DNA from: Lamellibrachia columna
Taxonomy: Eukaryota > Annelida > Polychaeta > Sabellida > Siboglinidae
NCBI GenBank assembly: GCA_963662155.1
Contig: OY759273.1
Coordinates: forward strand, 1-64,000
Reading direction: 5' to 3'
DNA: 64,000 nt
The position numbers were made by a program, and so were the translations under genes. The notes beneath the pieces were generated by a model. The model was not told where the DNA came from. It did no database searches and worked only from the letters and a program-made list of their open reading frames with translations. Positions 37,030-48,384 of the stretch are shown one piece after another (the first letter of the stretch is position 1; the number at the start of each line of letters is the position of its first letter).

Positions 37030-37968
37030 ATAAAGGGAAACAAAAGGCATGTCTTGGGGCAATGCACCTAATAGTTAAAGAAAACTAATAATTTCCAACT
37101 ACAATAAAAATTTTCATGCCAGTGGTTTACTAGGAGAACGTTGAACTTGTCAACTCTTAATATCACGGTTGATAAACCTACATAATGCGTGTCACTTTCT
37201 ACAAGCCCTAGTTTTATCACAACTCCACCTGGCAGTGCTAGTAGTCCATGCATGCATATTGTGTCTAGACAAGATGTGTTGTTTTGATTTTATTGATGAC
37301 AAAACATAAATATTCAGCTCAGAACTATCCGGATATCAGTTTCAACCATTAATACAAGGACTGTTGAATTTGCAAGCGCATGTTAAAGGAGATTGTGCCG
37401 ATGAAAATCCATGGGAACTTGAGCTGCCGAGGCGATAGGCAAGTGAAGACGTTGAAGCAACAAGTTTTGGTTCAGCGGCAAGTGTACACCTGCTGTTAAA
37501 AGACGAGGAATCACGCATGACCTGTTGATGGAGGTACTGATTCACTTGTCTAGACAAATTAACTTCTTCCCTTATGTCCTGGCCTCGTAGTAAATAATGC
37601 ACGAAAAGTGAAAGTCATCACAGACACAGTGAAGACCGCACGGTCACACCATGCGCCCGAGTATAGTCTGAGCCAAGGTAACTGATATCTGCGGCATTCA
37701 TAAATTTGGCCTGATAAATCATAAATTTGGCTTGATCATAATGCAGACTCCTGGTACAAAGGGTTTAACAGAATAGTACTCCCTGTTTATCAATATAATC
37801 CATGTAGACATTTTAGTACTAAAAGGCAAAACTATTTAAAATGATTGGTTCTACATTACAGAGGGACCAAGGTGCGTTACCAACAGCCAGGGATTTTATC
37901 TATTGTGTTTGGAGCAGTTGGTGCTATGGAACGTTCTGATTGCTATGAACTAAACACACAGTTTAACA

Positions 37969-40938
37969 GACAGCAACTAGATCCTCCAACAAACAAGTCA
38001 GTGTCAGTTATGACAGCAACTAGATCCTCCAACAAACAAGTCAGTGTCAGTTATGACAGCAACTAGATCCTCCAACAAAAAAGTCAGTGTCAGTTATGAC
38101 AGCAACTAGATCCTCCAACAAAAAAGTCAGTGTCAGTTATGACAGCAACTAGATCCTCCAACAAACAAGTCAGTGTCAGTTATGACAGCAACTAGATCCT
38201 CCAACAAACAAGTCAGTGTCAGTTGTGACAGCAACTAGATCCTCCAACAAACAAGTCAGTGTCAGTTGTGACAGCAACTAGATCCTCCAACAAACAAGTC
38301 AGTGTCAGTTGTGACAGCAACTAGATCCTCCAACAAACAAGTCAGTGTCAGTTGTGACAGCAACTAGATCCTCCAACAAACAAGTCAGTGTCAGTTGTGA
38401 CAGCAACTAGATCCTCCAACAAACAAGTCAGTGTCAGTTGTGACAGCAACTAGATCCTCCAACAAACAAGTCAGTGTCAGTTGTGACAGCAACTAGATCC
38501 TCCAACAAACAAGTCAGTGTCAGTTGTGACAGCAACTGGATCCTCCAACAAACAAGTCAGTGTCAGTTGTGACAGCAACTAGATCCTCCAACAAACAAGT
38601 CAGTGTCAGTTGTGACAGCAACTAGATCCTCCAACAAACAAGTCAGTGTCAGTTGTGACAGCAACTAGATCCTCCAACAAACAAGTCAGTGTCAGTTATG
38701 ACAGCAACTAGATCCTCCAACAAACAAGTCAGTGTCAGTTATGACAGCAACTAGATCCTCCAACAAACAAGTCAGTGTCAGTTATGACAGCAACTAGATC
38801 CTCCAACAAACAAGTCAGTGTCAGTTATGACAGCAACTAGATCCTCCAACAAACAAGTCAGTATCAGTTATGACAGCAACTAGATCCTCCAACAAACAAG
38901 TCAGTGTCGGTTATGACAGCAACTAGATCCTCCAACAAACAAGTCAGTGTCGGTTATGACAGCAACTAGATCCTCCAACAAACAAGTCAGTGTCGGTTAT
39001 GACAGCAACTAGATCCTCCAACAAACAAGTCAGTGTCGGTTATGACAGCAACTAGATCCTCCAACAAACAAGTCAGTATCGGTTATGACAGCAACTAGAT
39101 CCTCCAACAAACAAGTCAGTATCGGTTATGACAGCAACTAGATCCTCCAACAAACAAGTCAGTGTCAGTTATGACAGCAACTAGATCCTCCAACAAACAA
39201 GTCAGTATCAGTTATGACAGCAACTAGATCCTCCAACAAACAAGTCAGTATCGGTTATGACAGCAACTAGATCCTCCAACAAACAAGTCAGTGTCGGTTA
39301 TGACAGCAACTAGATCCTCCAACAAACAAGTCAGTGTCGGTTATGACAGCAACTAGATCCTCCAACAAACAAGTCAGTGTCGGTTATGACAGCAACTAGA
39401 TCCTCCAACAAACAAGTCAGTGTCGGTTATGACAGCAACTAGATCCTCCAACAAACAAGTCAGTGTCGGTTATGACAGCAACTAGATCCTCCAACAAAAA
39501 AGTCAGTGTCGGTTATGACAGCAACTAGATCCTCCAACAAACAAGTCAGTGTCGGTTATGACAGCAACTAGATCCTCCAACAAACAAGTCAGTGTCAGTT
39601 ATGACAGCAACTAGATCCTCCAACAAACAAGTCAGTGTCAGTTATGACAGGAACTAGATCCTCCAACAAACAAGTCAGTGTCAGTTATGACAGCAACTAG
39701 ATCCTCCAACAAACAAGTCAGTGTCAGTTATGACAGCAACTAGATCCTCCAACAAACAAGTCAGTGTCAGTTATGACAGCAACTAGATCCTCCAACAAAC
39801 AAGTCAGTGTCAGTTATGACAGCAACTAGATCCTCCAACAAACAAGTCAGTGTCAGTTATGACAGCAACTAAATCCTCCAACAAACAAGTCAGTGTCAGT
39901 TGTGACAGCAACTAGATCCTCCAACAAACAAGTCAGTGTCAGTTATGACAGCAACTAGATCCTCCAACAAACAAGTCAGTATCAGTTATGACAGCAACTA
40001 GATCCTCCTACAAACAAGTCAGTGTCGGTTATGACAGCAACTAGATCCTCCAACAAACAAGTCAGTGTCGGTTATGACAGCAACTAGATCCTCCAACAAA
40101 CAAGTCAGTGTCAGTTATGACAGCAACTAGATCCTCCAACAAACAAGTCAGTGTCAGTTATGACAGCAACTAGATCCTCCAACAAACAAGTCAGTGTCAG
40201 TTATGACAGCAACTAGATCCTCCAACAAAAAAGTCAGTGTCAGTTATGACAGCAACTAGATCCTCCAACAAAAAAGTCAGTGTCAGTTATGACAGCAACT
40301 AGATCCTCCAACAAACAAGTCAGTGTCAGTTATGACAGCAACTAGATCCTCCAACAAACAAGTCAGTGTCAGTTATGACAGCAACTAGATCCTCCAACAA
40401 ACAAGTCAGTGTCAGTTATGACAGCAACTAGATCCTCCAACAAACAAGTCAGTGTCAGTTATGACAGCAACTAGATCCTCCAACACACAAGTCAGTGTCA
40501 GTTATGACAGCAACTAGATCCTCCAACAAACAAGTCAGTGTCAGTTATGACAGCAACTAGATCCTCCAATAAACAAGTCAGTATCAGTTATGACAGCAAC
40601 TAGATCCTCTAACAAACAAGTCAGTGTCAGTTATGACAGCAACTAGATCCTCCAACAAACAAGTCAGTGTCAGTTATGACAGCAACTAGATCCTCCAATA
40701 AACAAGTCAGTGTCAGTTATGACAGCAACTAGATCCTCCAACAAACAAGTCAGTATCAGTTATGACAGCAACTAGATCCTCCAACAAACAAGTCAGTGTC
40801 AGTTATGACAGCAACTAGATCCTCCAACAAACAAGTCAGTATCAGTTATGACAGCAACTAGATCCTCCAACAAACAAGTCAGTGTCAGTTATGACAGCAA
40901 CTAGATCCTCCAACAAACAAGTCAGTATCAGTTATGAC
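37969..40938. repeat. 43-bp minisatellite, about 69 copies
   Basis: Unit GACAGCAACTAGATCCTCCA plus ACAAACAAGTCAGTGTCAGTTAT (43 bp). Variants cluster in blocks: CAGTTGTG at about 38,220-38,690, CGGTTATG at about 38,900-39,590, and AAAAAAG for AACAAG in a few units. This block structure indicates spread by local duplication. Confidence 0.97.
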
Positions 40939-41239
40939 AAAAATGAGATGTGTTTCTAATATTTTTATTGACAAATATCGACAACGGAGATACTGCACAA
41001 TGTCAGACACAGTAATGATTATTTGATATCAGTGTAACTTTTTTATAAACGAATAGTTTCATAACTCGCAGATGGCATGATGAAAATATGATATAAGATT
41101 TGGCTCAATACAGGTATGCTTATATATTAAACGATATCTAAAGAATATAGGATTCTACAATAACAATTTCTGAGAATTTAAGAGAATGTGTAAATTTTAG
41201 TAGAAATTATTTGATATAAACCATTTTGCCCTTGTTGAT

Positions 41240-41480
41240 ATATCTGCTAAATTTGTAGACAGTGAGTCGGACTGGAGAACAAGAGGCATCAAAGAAGTGA
41301 TATGGATAAGAAAAACCAAAGACAGCATGAATCGAGATGAGGGCCGATACTGACTCTCACTTATCGACGATGATCTCCTGAGGGGCACACACCAGGGTGC
41401 GGCAGCATGGGGCACACACCAAGGAGATATGTCTGCATAGAATGACTACCGTGTTGCGGTAGTCATCTGAAGAAGATTGC
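41240..41480 (+). mobile_element. Possible Penelope-like element 3' fragment
   Basis: A plus-strand frame reads DSESDWRTRGIKEVIWIRKT, KDSMNRDEGRY, a stop, then LSLIDDDLL, followed in other frames by VAVVI-type sequence and SKRHWKKK-like residues. The RGI.E.I.IR...S.NRD.GR...L pattern is what I associate with the C-terminal end of Penelope/GIY-YIG-type retroelement proteins. It is short and broken. Confidence 0.4.
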
Positions 41481-41864
41481 TGATAGCAGTCAAAACGTCA
41501 TTGGAAGAAAAAAGGTAAACTGACTATGAAATAAGTAAAAATATCACTCATGTATTTATTTACAATATGTTGAGGCTGGAAATCACGAAAGTCAGAGAAT
41601 GGGCCGAATTCACTTGTATCCATTTCTTGGGGTCAAGTTCAGTTTTTGGATGGAATTCACTCGTGGAACTGATAATAATAATACTGTATGCTCCACGTTG
41701 ATCTATTATCGCTTACCTGGAATTTCACTTGCCGGCCTTTGCTTCCAATCAGGGAAGATGCAAAATGAAAACCTATTTCAGCATTTATAAAAACTCTAGT
41801 CACATACTTGCCAATATAACTGGCTGTGCTGTTTCCATCTCTCAAATTAAAAGGGAGACAATGT

Positions 41865-43488
41865 ATGGCAAATTGCAAGTCCAGCTTTTAGAATTCAATG
41901 GAACATCCACTGTGTGCATTGTTTCTTTCACAACATTTCAACCTATGGCGCAGTATGGCACATTGCAAGTCCAGCTTTTAGAATTCAATGGAACATCCAC
42001 TGTGTGCATTGTTTCTTTCACAACATTTGAACCTCTGGCGCAGTATGGCAAATTGCAAGTCCAGCTTTTAGAATTCAATGGAATATCCACTGTGTGCATT
42101 GTTTCTTTCACAACATTTGAACCTATGGCGCAGTATGGCAAATTGCAAGTCCAGCTTTTAGAATTCAATGGAACATTCACTGTGTGCATTGTTTCTTTCA
42201 CAACATTTCAACCTATGGCGCAGTATGGCAAATTGCAAGTCCAGCTTTTAGAATTCAATGGAACATCCACCGTGTGCATTGTTTCTTTCACAACATTTGA
42301 ATCTATGGCGCAGTATGGCACATTGCAAGTCCAGCTTTTAGAATTCAATGGAACATCCACTGTGTGCATTGTTTCTTTCACAACATTTCAACCTATGGCG
42401 CAGTATGGCACATTGCAAGTCCAGCTTTTAGAATTCAATGGAACATCCACTGTGTGCATTGTTTCTTTCACAACATTTCAACCTATGGCGCAGTATGGCA
42501 AATTGCAAGTCCAGCTTTTAGAATTCAATGGAACATCCACTGTGTGCATTGTTTCTTTCACAACATTTCAACCTATGGCGCAGTATGGCACATTGCAAGT
42601 CCAGCTTTTAGAATTCAATGGAACATCCACTGTGTGCATTGTTTCTTTCACAACATTTCAACCTCTGGCGCAGTATGGCACATTGCAAGTCCAGCTTTTA
42701 GAATTCAATGGAACATCCACTGTGTGCATTGTTTCTTTCACAACATTTCAACCTATGGCGCAGTATGGCAAATTGCAAGTCCAGCTTTTAGAATTCAATG
42801 GAACATCCACTGTGTGCATTGTTTCTTTCACAACATTTCAACCTATGGCGCAGTATGGCACATTGCAAGTCCAGCTTTTAGAATTCAATGGAACATCCAC
42901 TGTGTGCATTGTTTCTTTCACAACATTTCAACCTCTGGCGCAGTATGGCACATTGCAAGTCCAGCTTTTAGAATTCAATGGAACATCCACTGTGTGCATT
43001 GTTTCTTTCACAACATTTGAACCTCTGGCGCAGTATGGCAAATTGCAAGTCCAGCTTTTAGAATTCAATGGAATATCCACTGTGTGCATTGTTTCTTTCA
43101 CAACATTTGAACCTATGGCGCAGTATGGCAAATTGCAAGTCCAGCTTTTAGAATTCAATGGAACATCCACTGTGTGCATTGTTTCTTTCACAACATTTCA
43201 ACCTATGGCGCAGTATGGCAAATTGCAAGTCCAGCTTTTAGAATTCAATGGAACATCCACCGTGTGCATTGTTTCTTTCACAACATTTGAATCTATGGCG
43301 CAGTATGGCACATTGCAAGTCCAGCTTTTAGAATTCAATGGAACATCCACTGTGTGCATTGTTTCTTTCACAACATTTCAACCTATGGCGCAGTATGGCA
43401 CATTGCAAGTCCAGCTTTTAGAATTCAATGGAACATCCACTGTGTGCATTGTTTCTTTCACAACATTTCAACCTATGACGCAGTATGA
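41865..43488. repeat. 90-bp minisatellite, 18 copies, with an 11-unit duplication
   Basis: Unit contains CAGTATGGCAAATTGCAAGT, CCAGCTTTTAGAATTCAATG and TGTGTGCATTGTTTCTTTCA. The period of exactly 90 bp leaves up to three frames open (including a 611-codon frame), all repeat artefacts. Variant order shows that units 2-6 match units 13-17 (rare ATATCC, GAATCTATGG and ACCTCTGG variants recur 990 bp apart), so an 11-unit block was duplicated. Confidence 0.97.
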
Positions 43489-43718
43489 CGCGATGGAAGT
43501 TTGTCAAGCAGAGAACACCTCTGTCATTGATTGGTCATTTATGGGCCACGCCCCCGCGTCATGATAAAATGTCTGCCACTGGGAAATCTGACTCACCTTC
43601 AGAACAAATTCTGAGTAAACCACTGGCATAAAAATTGTGATTGTAATTGGAAATGGTTAGTTTTTAGTAACTCTTTTAGGTGCATAGCTCCCAAAACATG
43701 CCTTTTGTTTCCCTTTAA

Positions 43719-43955
43719 TGTCACCAGTAGGAGCACGAAAACAAATGCCCCCACCAAATAAAATGGTGCGCGAGAGCACTCTTCTCAATTCAAGGGTGTT
43801 GGCTTGTTCACAGATTTTGCAACACAAGATTACAACTGTAAAGTTAGCATCCTCAACTTCCAAGGGATAATCGTGACCTTAATTAACAAATTTTTTGAGA
43901 AAAAGATTCCTTTTTGTTCACCGAAATCAACACCATCACAAGAGATTCCGGTGTA
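43719..43955. other. Short intronic spacer
   Basis: Sequence between the TTAA element and the Tigger-like element. No gene is recognised. Confidence 0.5.
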
Positions 43956-44892
43956 CAGTCGCGCCTCGTTATAACGCGGTAGTCGGGGTCCACGACTTCG
44001 GACCGCGTTGTAAGCGAGGCGCGTTAGGTGTTCTCATATCTGCCACCAGGGAGCTACTAAATAACAGCGACCGCCGCCCGCTGCACCAAGTCCATGAACC
44101 CTGTCGAAGCCCCGTGTGCTTGCAGCATTGTCTTATACGGCAATATGCAGTTTATGGAACTTATTAAACGTGTATATTAGCATCATTATTTTTAAATGTC
44201 ACACCCTCTTGACTCTTGAACTGAATAAAACACATGTACGTATGGAATAGATCTACTACGATGATGATGTACTGGACCAACAGGCCTACGAATCGAAAAT
44301 AATAACCTGGACCTGAGCAGCCGAAAACGTATATGATTTGACAAACGTAGTATGCAAGCTGATAAAACATATAAAAAGACAATAGGTAGAATTAATAATT
44401 GTTTCACTTCGTCTTTCAACCGATCTCGACCGAAGCATAAATTTATTACGCACCACTTAACATCGATTCATCATTTCATATGCGGATGACGAATTCGTAT
44501 TTTCGCCACCGGTAGCGCCTTGGGTTAGGAATTTGGCATGTTGGTTTCGCGTCGCGAAAACGATTAAATTTACGATGTAACGGAAGCATGTAATTTCACC
44601 CAAGTGTTATATTGGTACTGCATGTAAAATGCATTTAAAACGGTTGATCTGATTCTTACGCGAGGCATATTTGTGAATCTCGATTGCAATTTACAAACCG
44701 TCGAAGTGAAGCCAGCGACAGCGATTGATGTCGGCGGCAGCGCAAAACAAACAACACGTTGATACTCGTTCATTGACATTGTTCACCTAATGTTTCTTGA
44801 GAATTGTCAAAGCAATTCTAAGTAGGTTTAAGCGGGCCCATTTGACATTTTCCCCTGGTGGCAGAAATTCGCATTATAACGAGGCGCGACTG
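43956..44892. mobile_element. Tigger/pogo-like MITE, 937 bp, TA-flanked
   Basis: The left terminus is TA-CAGTCGCGCCTCGTTATAA, the right terminus TTATAACGAGGCGCGACTG-TA: about 20 bp of near-perfect inverted repeat with TA target duplication. The CAGT..CCTCGTTATAACG layout resembles Tigger ends. Subterminal CTGCCACCAGGGAG (left) pairs with CCCCTGGTGGCAG (right). No transposase frame. It lies 18 bp beyond the splice donor of the SFI1-like exon at 44,912. Confidence 0.85.
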
Positions 44893-44911
44893 TAAATGAA
44901 AATTGCCTTAC

Positions 44912-44987
44912 CTGTGTCCAGCCTCTCCAAGCCAGGCGCACCTGATGCAGGTAGCAATACCTGAGTGCCTTACACTCATTACTGTAG
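44912..44987 (-). CDS. SFI1: SFI1-like protein, short internal exon
   Basis: Acceptor GTGTGCTTGCAG, donor ACACAG|GTAAGG (strong consensus); 76 bp, phase 2 in and 0 out. Translation: (S)YSNECKALRYCYLHQVRLAW, then RGWTQ. ALRYC..H.....W..W fits an Sfi1 repeat. Both phases agree with the exons at 46,154 and 32,227, which are its neighbours in the transcript despite a 12.7-kb intron on the 3' side. Confidence 0.82.
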
Positions 44988-45126
44988 CTGCAAGCACACC
45001 AGGGACTGATCACACTCTCACAGAATCAATTCACACCAGACATTTTAAGTCTCCTGGCCTCCCGCATGGGAGAACAAATCTCCCTGATTTCTAATGAAAC
45101 AGAAAATAGTTTTTTGTGTGGCTAAC

Positions 45127-45322
45127 AAAAGATCACCAATCTCTTCCTTTACTCATGCCCACAACAAAAGATCACCAATCTCTTCCTTTACTCATGCCCA
45201 CAACAAAAGATCAATCTCTTCCTTTACTCATGCCCACAACAAAAGATCACCAATCTCTTCCTTTACTCATGCCCACAACAAAAGATCACCAATCTCTTCC
45301 TTTACTCATGCCCACAACAAAA
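45127..45322. repeat. 39-bp minisatellite, 5 copies
   Basis: Unit AACAAAAGATCACCAATCTC plus TTCCTTTACTCATGCCCAC, one copy shortened by 3 bp. It is in the intron between exons 44,987 and 46,154 and is not linked to a splice site. Confidence 0.93.
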
Positions 45323-46153
45323 GCAGGGTTATTCCAAATAAGTTTTGTGCAGACTAAACAACGGAGACTTGCCTAAACAGTATCTTTGTGCCTTGCTTAT
45401 AACATGCACTAAATGAACGGTTCCCCCTTTATCGCTCATAAGCATTTTGGAAGAATAGAATATTGCCTCCGTCACCCAGTGTCACAAATGCTTTCATGAA
45501 TTACTGCCTCCATCACACAGGATCACAAACTTTTAAGAAAAGAAAAGGCTATCTAGCCCTGGCAGTAAATATTATGTTAGTTGCATGTGTAATAAAATAT
45601 GTACGCTACTGCGAGTCAGGTAGGGGATTTTTTTGTGTACATTAATATATTTCAGGAGTAGAACAAATTGTTTTATTCCTAGACCATTAGAGTAGTAAAC
45701 ATGTTTTATTTTATAATTACTAGTCAACAAAAAATTTATCTAATGCCAAAATGTTTATATTAACATGTCAGTGAACCATTTAATAATACATGTCTAATGT
45801 ATTCAGAACTAATGCTAATCTAGTGGTAATTTTATGCGTGGCAAGGATGTGAAATATTCCTGAAACCCTCTGATTTACACACAATTCCCTGAGACCCAGA
45901 AACCCTCCAATTTATGCACAAATCTGCTGCATTTGTATTTCTGAAACTTAACATGACTATTGTGTGGTTCACGTCCTCACAGAAATCTAACTACTTTTCA
46001 CTGTACCTAAAATGCATTCAATAATCTTTATCCAAACTGACACCAATTTTACTCACTGTCTTTAGGCGAGCATTAATAATTATTTCAAAAATATGCATCT
46101 ACCATCTACCAAACATGTCATAAGCAAAGTAAAAGTACAAGCTACAATGCTAC
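45323..46153. other. Intronic DNA, no gene seen
   Basis: AT-rich intron of the SFI1-like gene. No repeats or coding segments are recognised. Confidence 0.5.
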
Positions 46154-46239
46154 CTTTGTCGAGCAGACAACGTATTCTTTCGCCACATGCAGAACAATGT
46201 TTTAAGCAGGCAGAACGCATAGTGTTCCACAGCGGAATC
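46154..46239 (-). CDS. SFI1: SFI1-like protein, short internal exon
   Basis: Acceptor TTGTTTCAATTGTAG, donor CAAAG|GTAGCA; 86 bp, phase 0 in and 2 out. Translation: DSAVEHYAFCLLKTLFCMWR, KNTLSARQ(S). A..H....LL...F..WR is the classic Sfi1 repeat spacing. The split Ser codon (AG|C) is completed by the exon at 44,987. Confidence 0.82.
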
Positions 46240-47138
46240 CTACAATTGAAACAACACTGATCACTAGATGGCACCACTATTAGAAGCATAGAAAACAACA
46301 TGCAATGACTTTGGCTCTTTCATTGCTAGGACGATAAGAGATTTATTATGGCTAGCTAAATCTTTATCACCAAACTGAACCATGCAGATATGATTAATAA
46401 CAAATGGTCTATGAGCAAAACAGATGTTTCACTACATACAACATAGATAATATTAAATTTATTAATAATTTCAAAGAACTACTGGGTTGTGCCCAATGCT
46501 TATAGAATAGGTACCAACCATTGACGCAATACTCAGTTGGGGTTTGCCAATTAACAGAATGCAATGACTTGAAGCACACACAGTTGTTGCTATGGAAACA
46601 CCGTCAGCATTTCCAAGAAGTCGGGGGGATTTTAAAAAGGACTGTTTTTTTCAAAGGATTGACTGGTGAAATACGACACTAGTGTCACACGATTATTTGT
46701 TGTATTGACATTCAGTTCAATATTTCCTAGCATGTTATGAGGGAAAAAAATCAATTGACACATTAGCTACCTCTGCTACCCTAAGATAATTACACCATTA
46801 TCACCAAATTTAAAAAAAAAACACATTTCTTATGACTCTTGATTGAAAGAATGAGAAGTCTAACTTAATCTTACTTACACATTATGTTGAATGCATTCAT
46901 TAAAAACTGGGCTAAATAGTTCTCCTTTATAAAATACCAGCAAAAAGCTAAACTACTAATACATTTTTAGAATAAAAAAAAATCCAAGTTATTTTAGACA
47001 ACTCAAACAAAAATGAACTATTATAAATAGTTCAATGATTGTCAATGCACCATAAGACCACACAATATAATCTAATTTAATGGTGTCATTCAGTGCAACA
47101 TTGTTTCACTTAGATAACTACACTCAATCACCACAGAC
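46240..47138. other. Intron without tandem repeats
   Basis: About 900 bp of AT-rich intronic DNA. It is one of the few introns here without a minisatellite. Nothing else is recognised. Confidence 0.5.
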
Positions 47139-47313
47139 CCATTTCAAAGCATCATCCAGGGCTATGTGATAGTGAGCGCGCCACATGAGGAAGTATTCCC
47201 GCTGCAGTGTCTTCTCATGGTTCAGCACTGCCATTCTGTGCACGAGTCGCAGGTCCTGGCGGTGTTCGTACGCTGCATGCCAGCGATACAGGAAACAGGC
47301 CTGCAGGTTCAGT
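47139..47313 (-). CDS. SFI1: SFI1-like protein, internal exon
   Basis: Acceptor CTCTTTCACAG|ACTGAAC, donor AAATGG|GTCTGT; 175 bp, phase 2 in and 0 out. Translation: LNLQACFLYRWHAAYEHRQD, LRLVHRMAVLNHEKTLQREY, FLMWRAHYHIALDDALKW. F..RW...Y and YFLMWR...... are two successive Sfi1-like helices. The acceptor is the founding copy of the 36/42-bp array upstream. Confidence 0.85.
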
Positions 47314-47876
47314 CTGTGAAAGAGAAAGTGAAAGAAACATGTCTGAAGGTTCAGTCTGTGAAAGAGAAAGAAACATGCCTGCAGGTTCAGTCTGTGAACG
47401 AGAAAGTGAAAGAAACATGTCTGAAGGTTCAGTCTGTGAAAGAGAAAGAAACATGCCTGCAGCTTCAGTCTGTGAAAGAGAAAGAAACATGCCTGCAGGT
47501 TCAGTCTGTGAAAGAGAAAGTAAAAGAAACATGTCTGTCTGAAAGTTCAGTCTGTGAAAGAGATTGAAACATGTCTGCAGCTTCAGTCTGTGAAAGAAAC
47601 ATGTCTGAAGGTCTGGTCTGTGAAAGAGAAAGTGGAAGAAACATTTCTGAACGTTCAGTCTGTGAAAGAGATAGTGAAAAAACATGTCCAAAGGTTCAGT
47701 ATGCGAAAGAGAAAGTAAAAAAACATGACTGAAAGTTCAGTCTGTGAAAGAGAAAGAAACATATCTGAAGGTTCAGTCTGTGAAATAGAAAGTGAAAGAA
47801 ACATGTCTGAAGGTTCAGTCAGTGAAAGAGAAAGTGTCAGAAGCATGTCTGAACGTTCAGTCTGTGAAAGACAACC
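47314..47876. repeat. 36/42-bp minisatellite founded on a splice acceptor
   Basis: About 14 copies. On the minus strand each unit reads TTTCTTTCTCTTTCACAG|AC then TGAACCTGCAGGCATG, i.e. pyrimidine tract, CAG and about 17 bases of exon start. The real exon begins ACTGAACCTGCAGGCCTG at 47,313. Units are 36 bp, or 42 bp with an extra TTTCAC; both are multiples of three. Copies decay with distance from the exon. Confidence 0.93.
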
Positions 47877-48253
47877 CTAGATAGAAGTGAACGTACTACC
47901 TGAATCTGACTGCTTCCTTAGACAACTCTAGATAGAAGTGAACGTACTGCCTGAATCTGATTGCTTCCTTAGACAACTCTAGATAGAAGTGAACGTACCG
48001 CCTGAACCTGACTGCTTCCTTAGACAACTCTAGATAGAAGTGAACGTACCGCCTGAATCTGATGGCTTCCTTAGACAACTCTAGATAGAAGTGAACGTAC
48101 CGCCTGAACCTGACTGCTTCCTTAGACAACTCTAGATAGAAGTGAACGTACCGCCTGAATCTGACTGCTTCCTTAGACAACTCTAGATAGAAGTGAACAT
48201 ACCGCCTGAACCTGACTGCTTCCTTAGACAACTCTAGATAGAAGTGAACGTAC
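47877..48253. repeat. 51-bp minisatellite founded on a splice donor, 8 donor copies
   Basis: On the minus strand each unit is GTACGTTCACTTCTATCTAG then AGTTGTCTAAGGAAGCAGTC and AGGTTCAGGCG. Thus the exon end AAGCAGTCAAGTTCAGGCG| and donor GTACGTTC at 48,254 recur at 51-bp steps. Seven further GTACGT/GTATGT donors follow. The frame stays open through the array, each unit adding 17 residues (YVHFYLELSKEAVRFRR). It meets the acceptor array at about 47,876. Confidence 0.94.
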
Positions 48254-48384
48254 CGCCTGAACTTGACTGCTTCTTCAGACATCTCTCGTTTCTTCTGCAT
48301 CAGTTCAATGAATTGCCTGATGGCATCAAGACAACGTGGCAGCACCAGCTTCCTGTAGTGACAGTCGGCCACGAGGTACTGTGT
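48254..48384 (-). CDS. SFI1: SFI1-like protein, most upstream exon recognised
   Basis: Acceptor TATGTTTTATACAG, donor TCAGGCG|GTACGT; 131 bp, phase 0 in and 2 out. Translation: TQYLVADCHYRKLVLPRCLD, AIRQFIELMQKKREMSEEAV, KFR(R). The helical, basic composition matches the following Sfi1-type repeats. I found no exon of this gene at higher coordinates, so the N-terminal half, usually rich in further repeats, is outside the window or hidden by transposon insertions. Confidence 0.8.

Larger units (their letters stand above)
37030..43718. mobile_element. Oversized TTAA-flanked T2/Kolobok-like element, 6.7 kb
   Basis: The left end is ATAA-AGGGAAACAAAAGGCATG (TTAA with one change); the right end is CATGCCTTTTGTTTCCCT-TTAA. 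The terminal inverted similarity extends about 110 bp: left ACTAATAATTTCCAACTACA..CCAGTGGTTTACTAGG, right TAAACCACTGGCATAAAAAT..GTAATTGGAAATGGTTAG. It belongs to the same family as 21,926-22,648. The interior contains two very large minisatellites (37,969-40,938 and 41,865-43,488), a short retroelement piece near 41,250 and about 0.9 kb of unrecognised DNA. No transposase is visible. Alternatively two separate, opposed copies flank unrelated DNA. Confidence 0.6.

Noticed and set aside
37342..37602. 86-codon minus-strand frame (REEVNLSRQVNQYLHQQVM..)
   Set aside because: No Sfi1-type Trp helix, no matching splice phases, and it lies inside a TTAA-flanked element; could be chance.
41729..43564. 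611-codon open frame with 30-residue repeats (LQVQLLEFNG..TVCIVSFTTF)
   Set aside because: The 90-bp unit is a multiple of three, so several frames on both strands stay open; it lacks exon signals and starts and ends in unrelated DNA. Repeat artefact.
47166..47691. Plus- and minus-strand repeat proteins over the 36/42-bp array
   Set aside because: Frames follow the array; the real coding is the minus-strand exon 47,139-47,313 in another frame.
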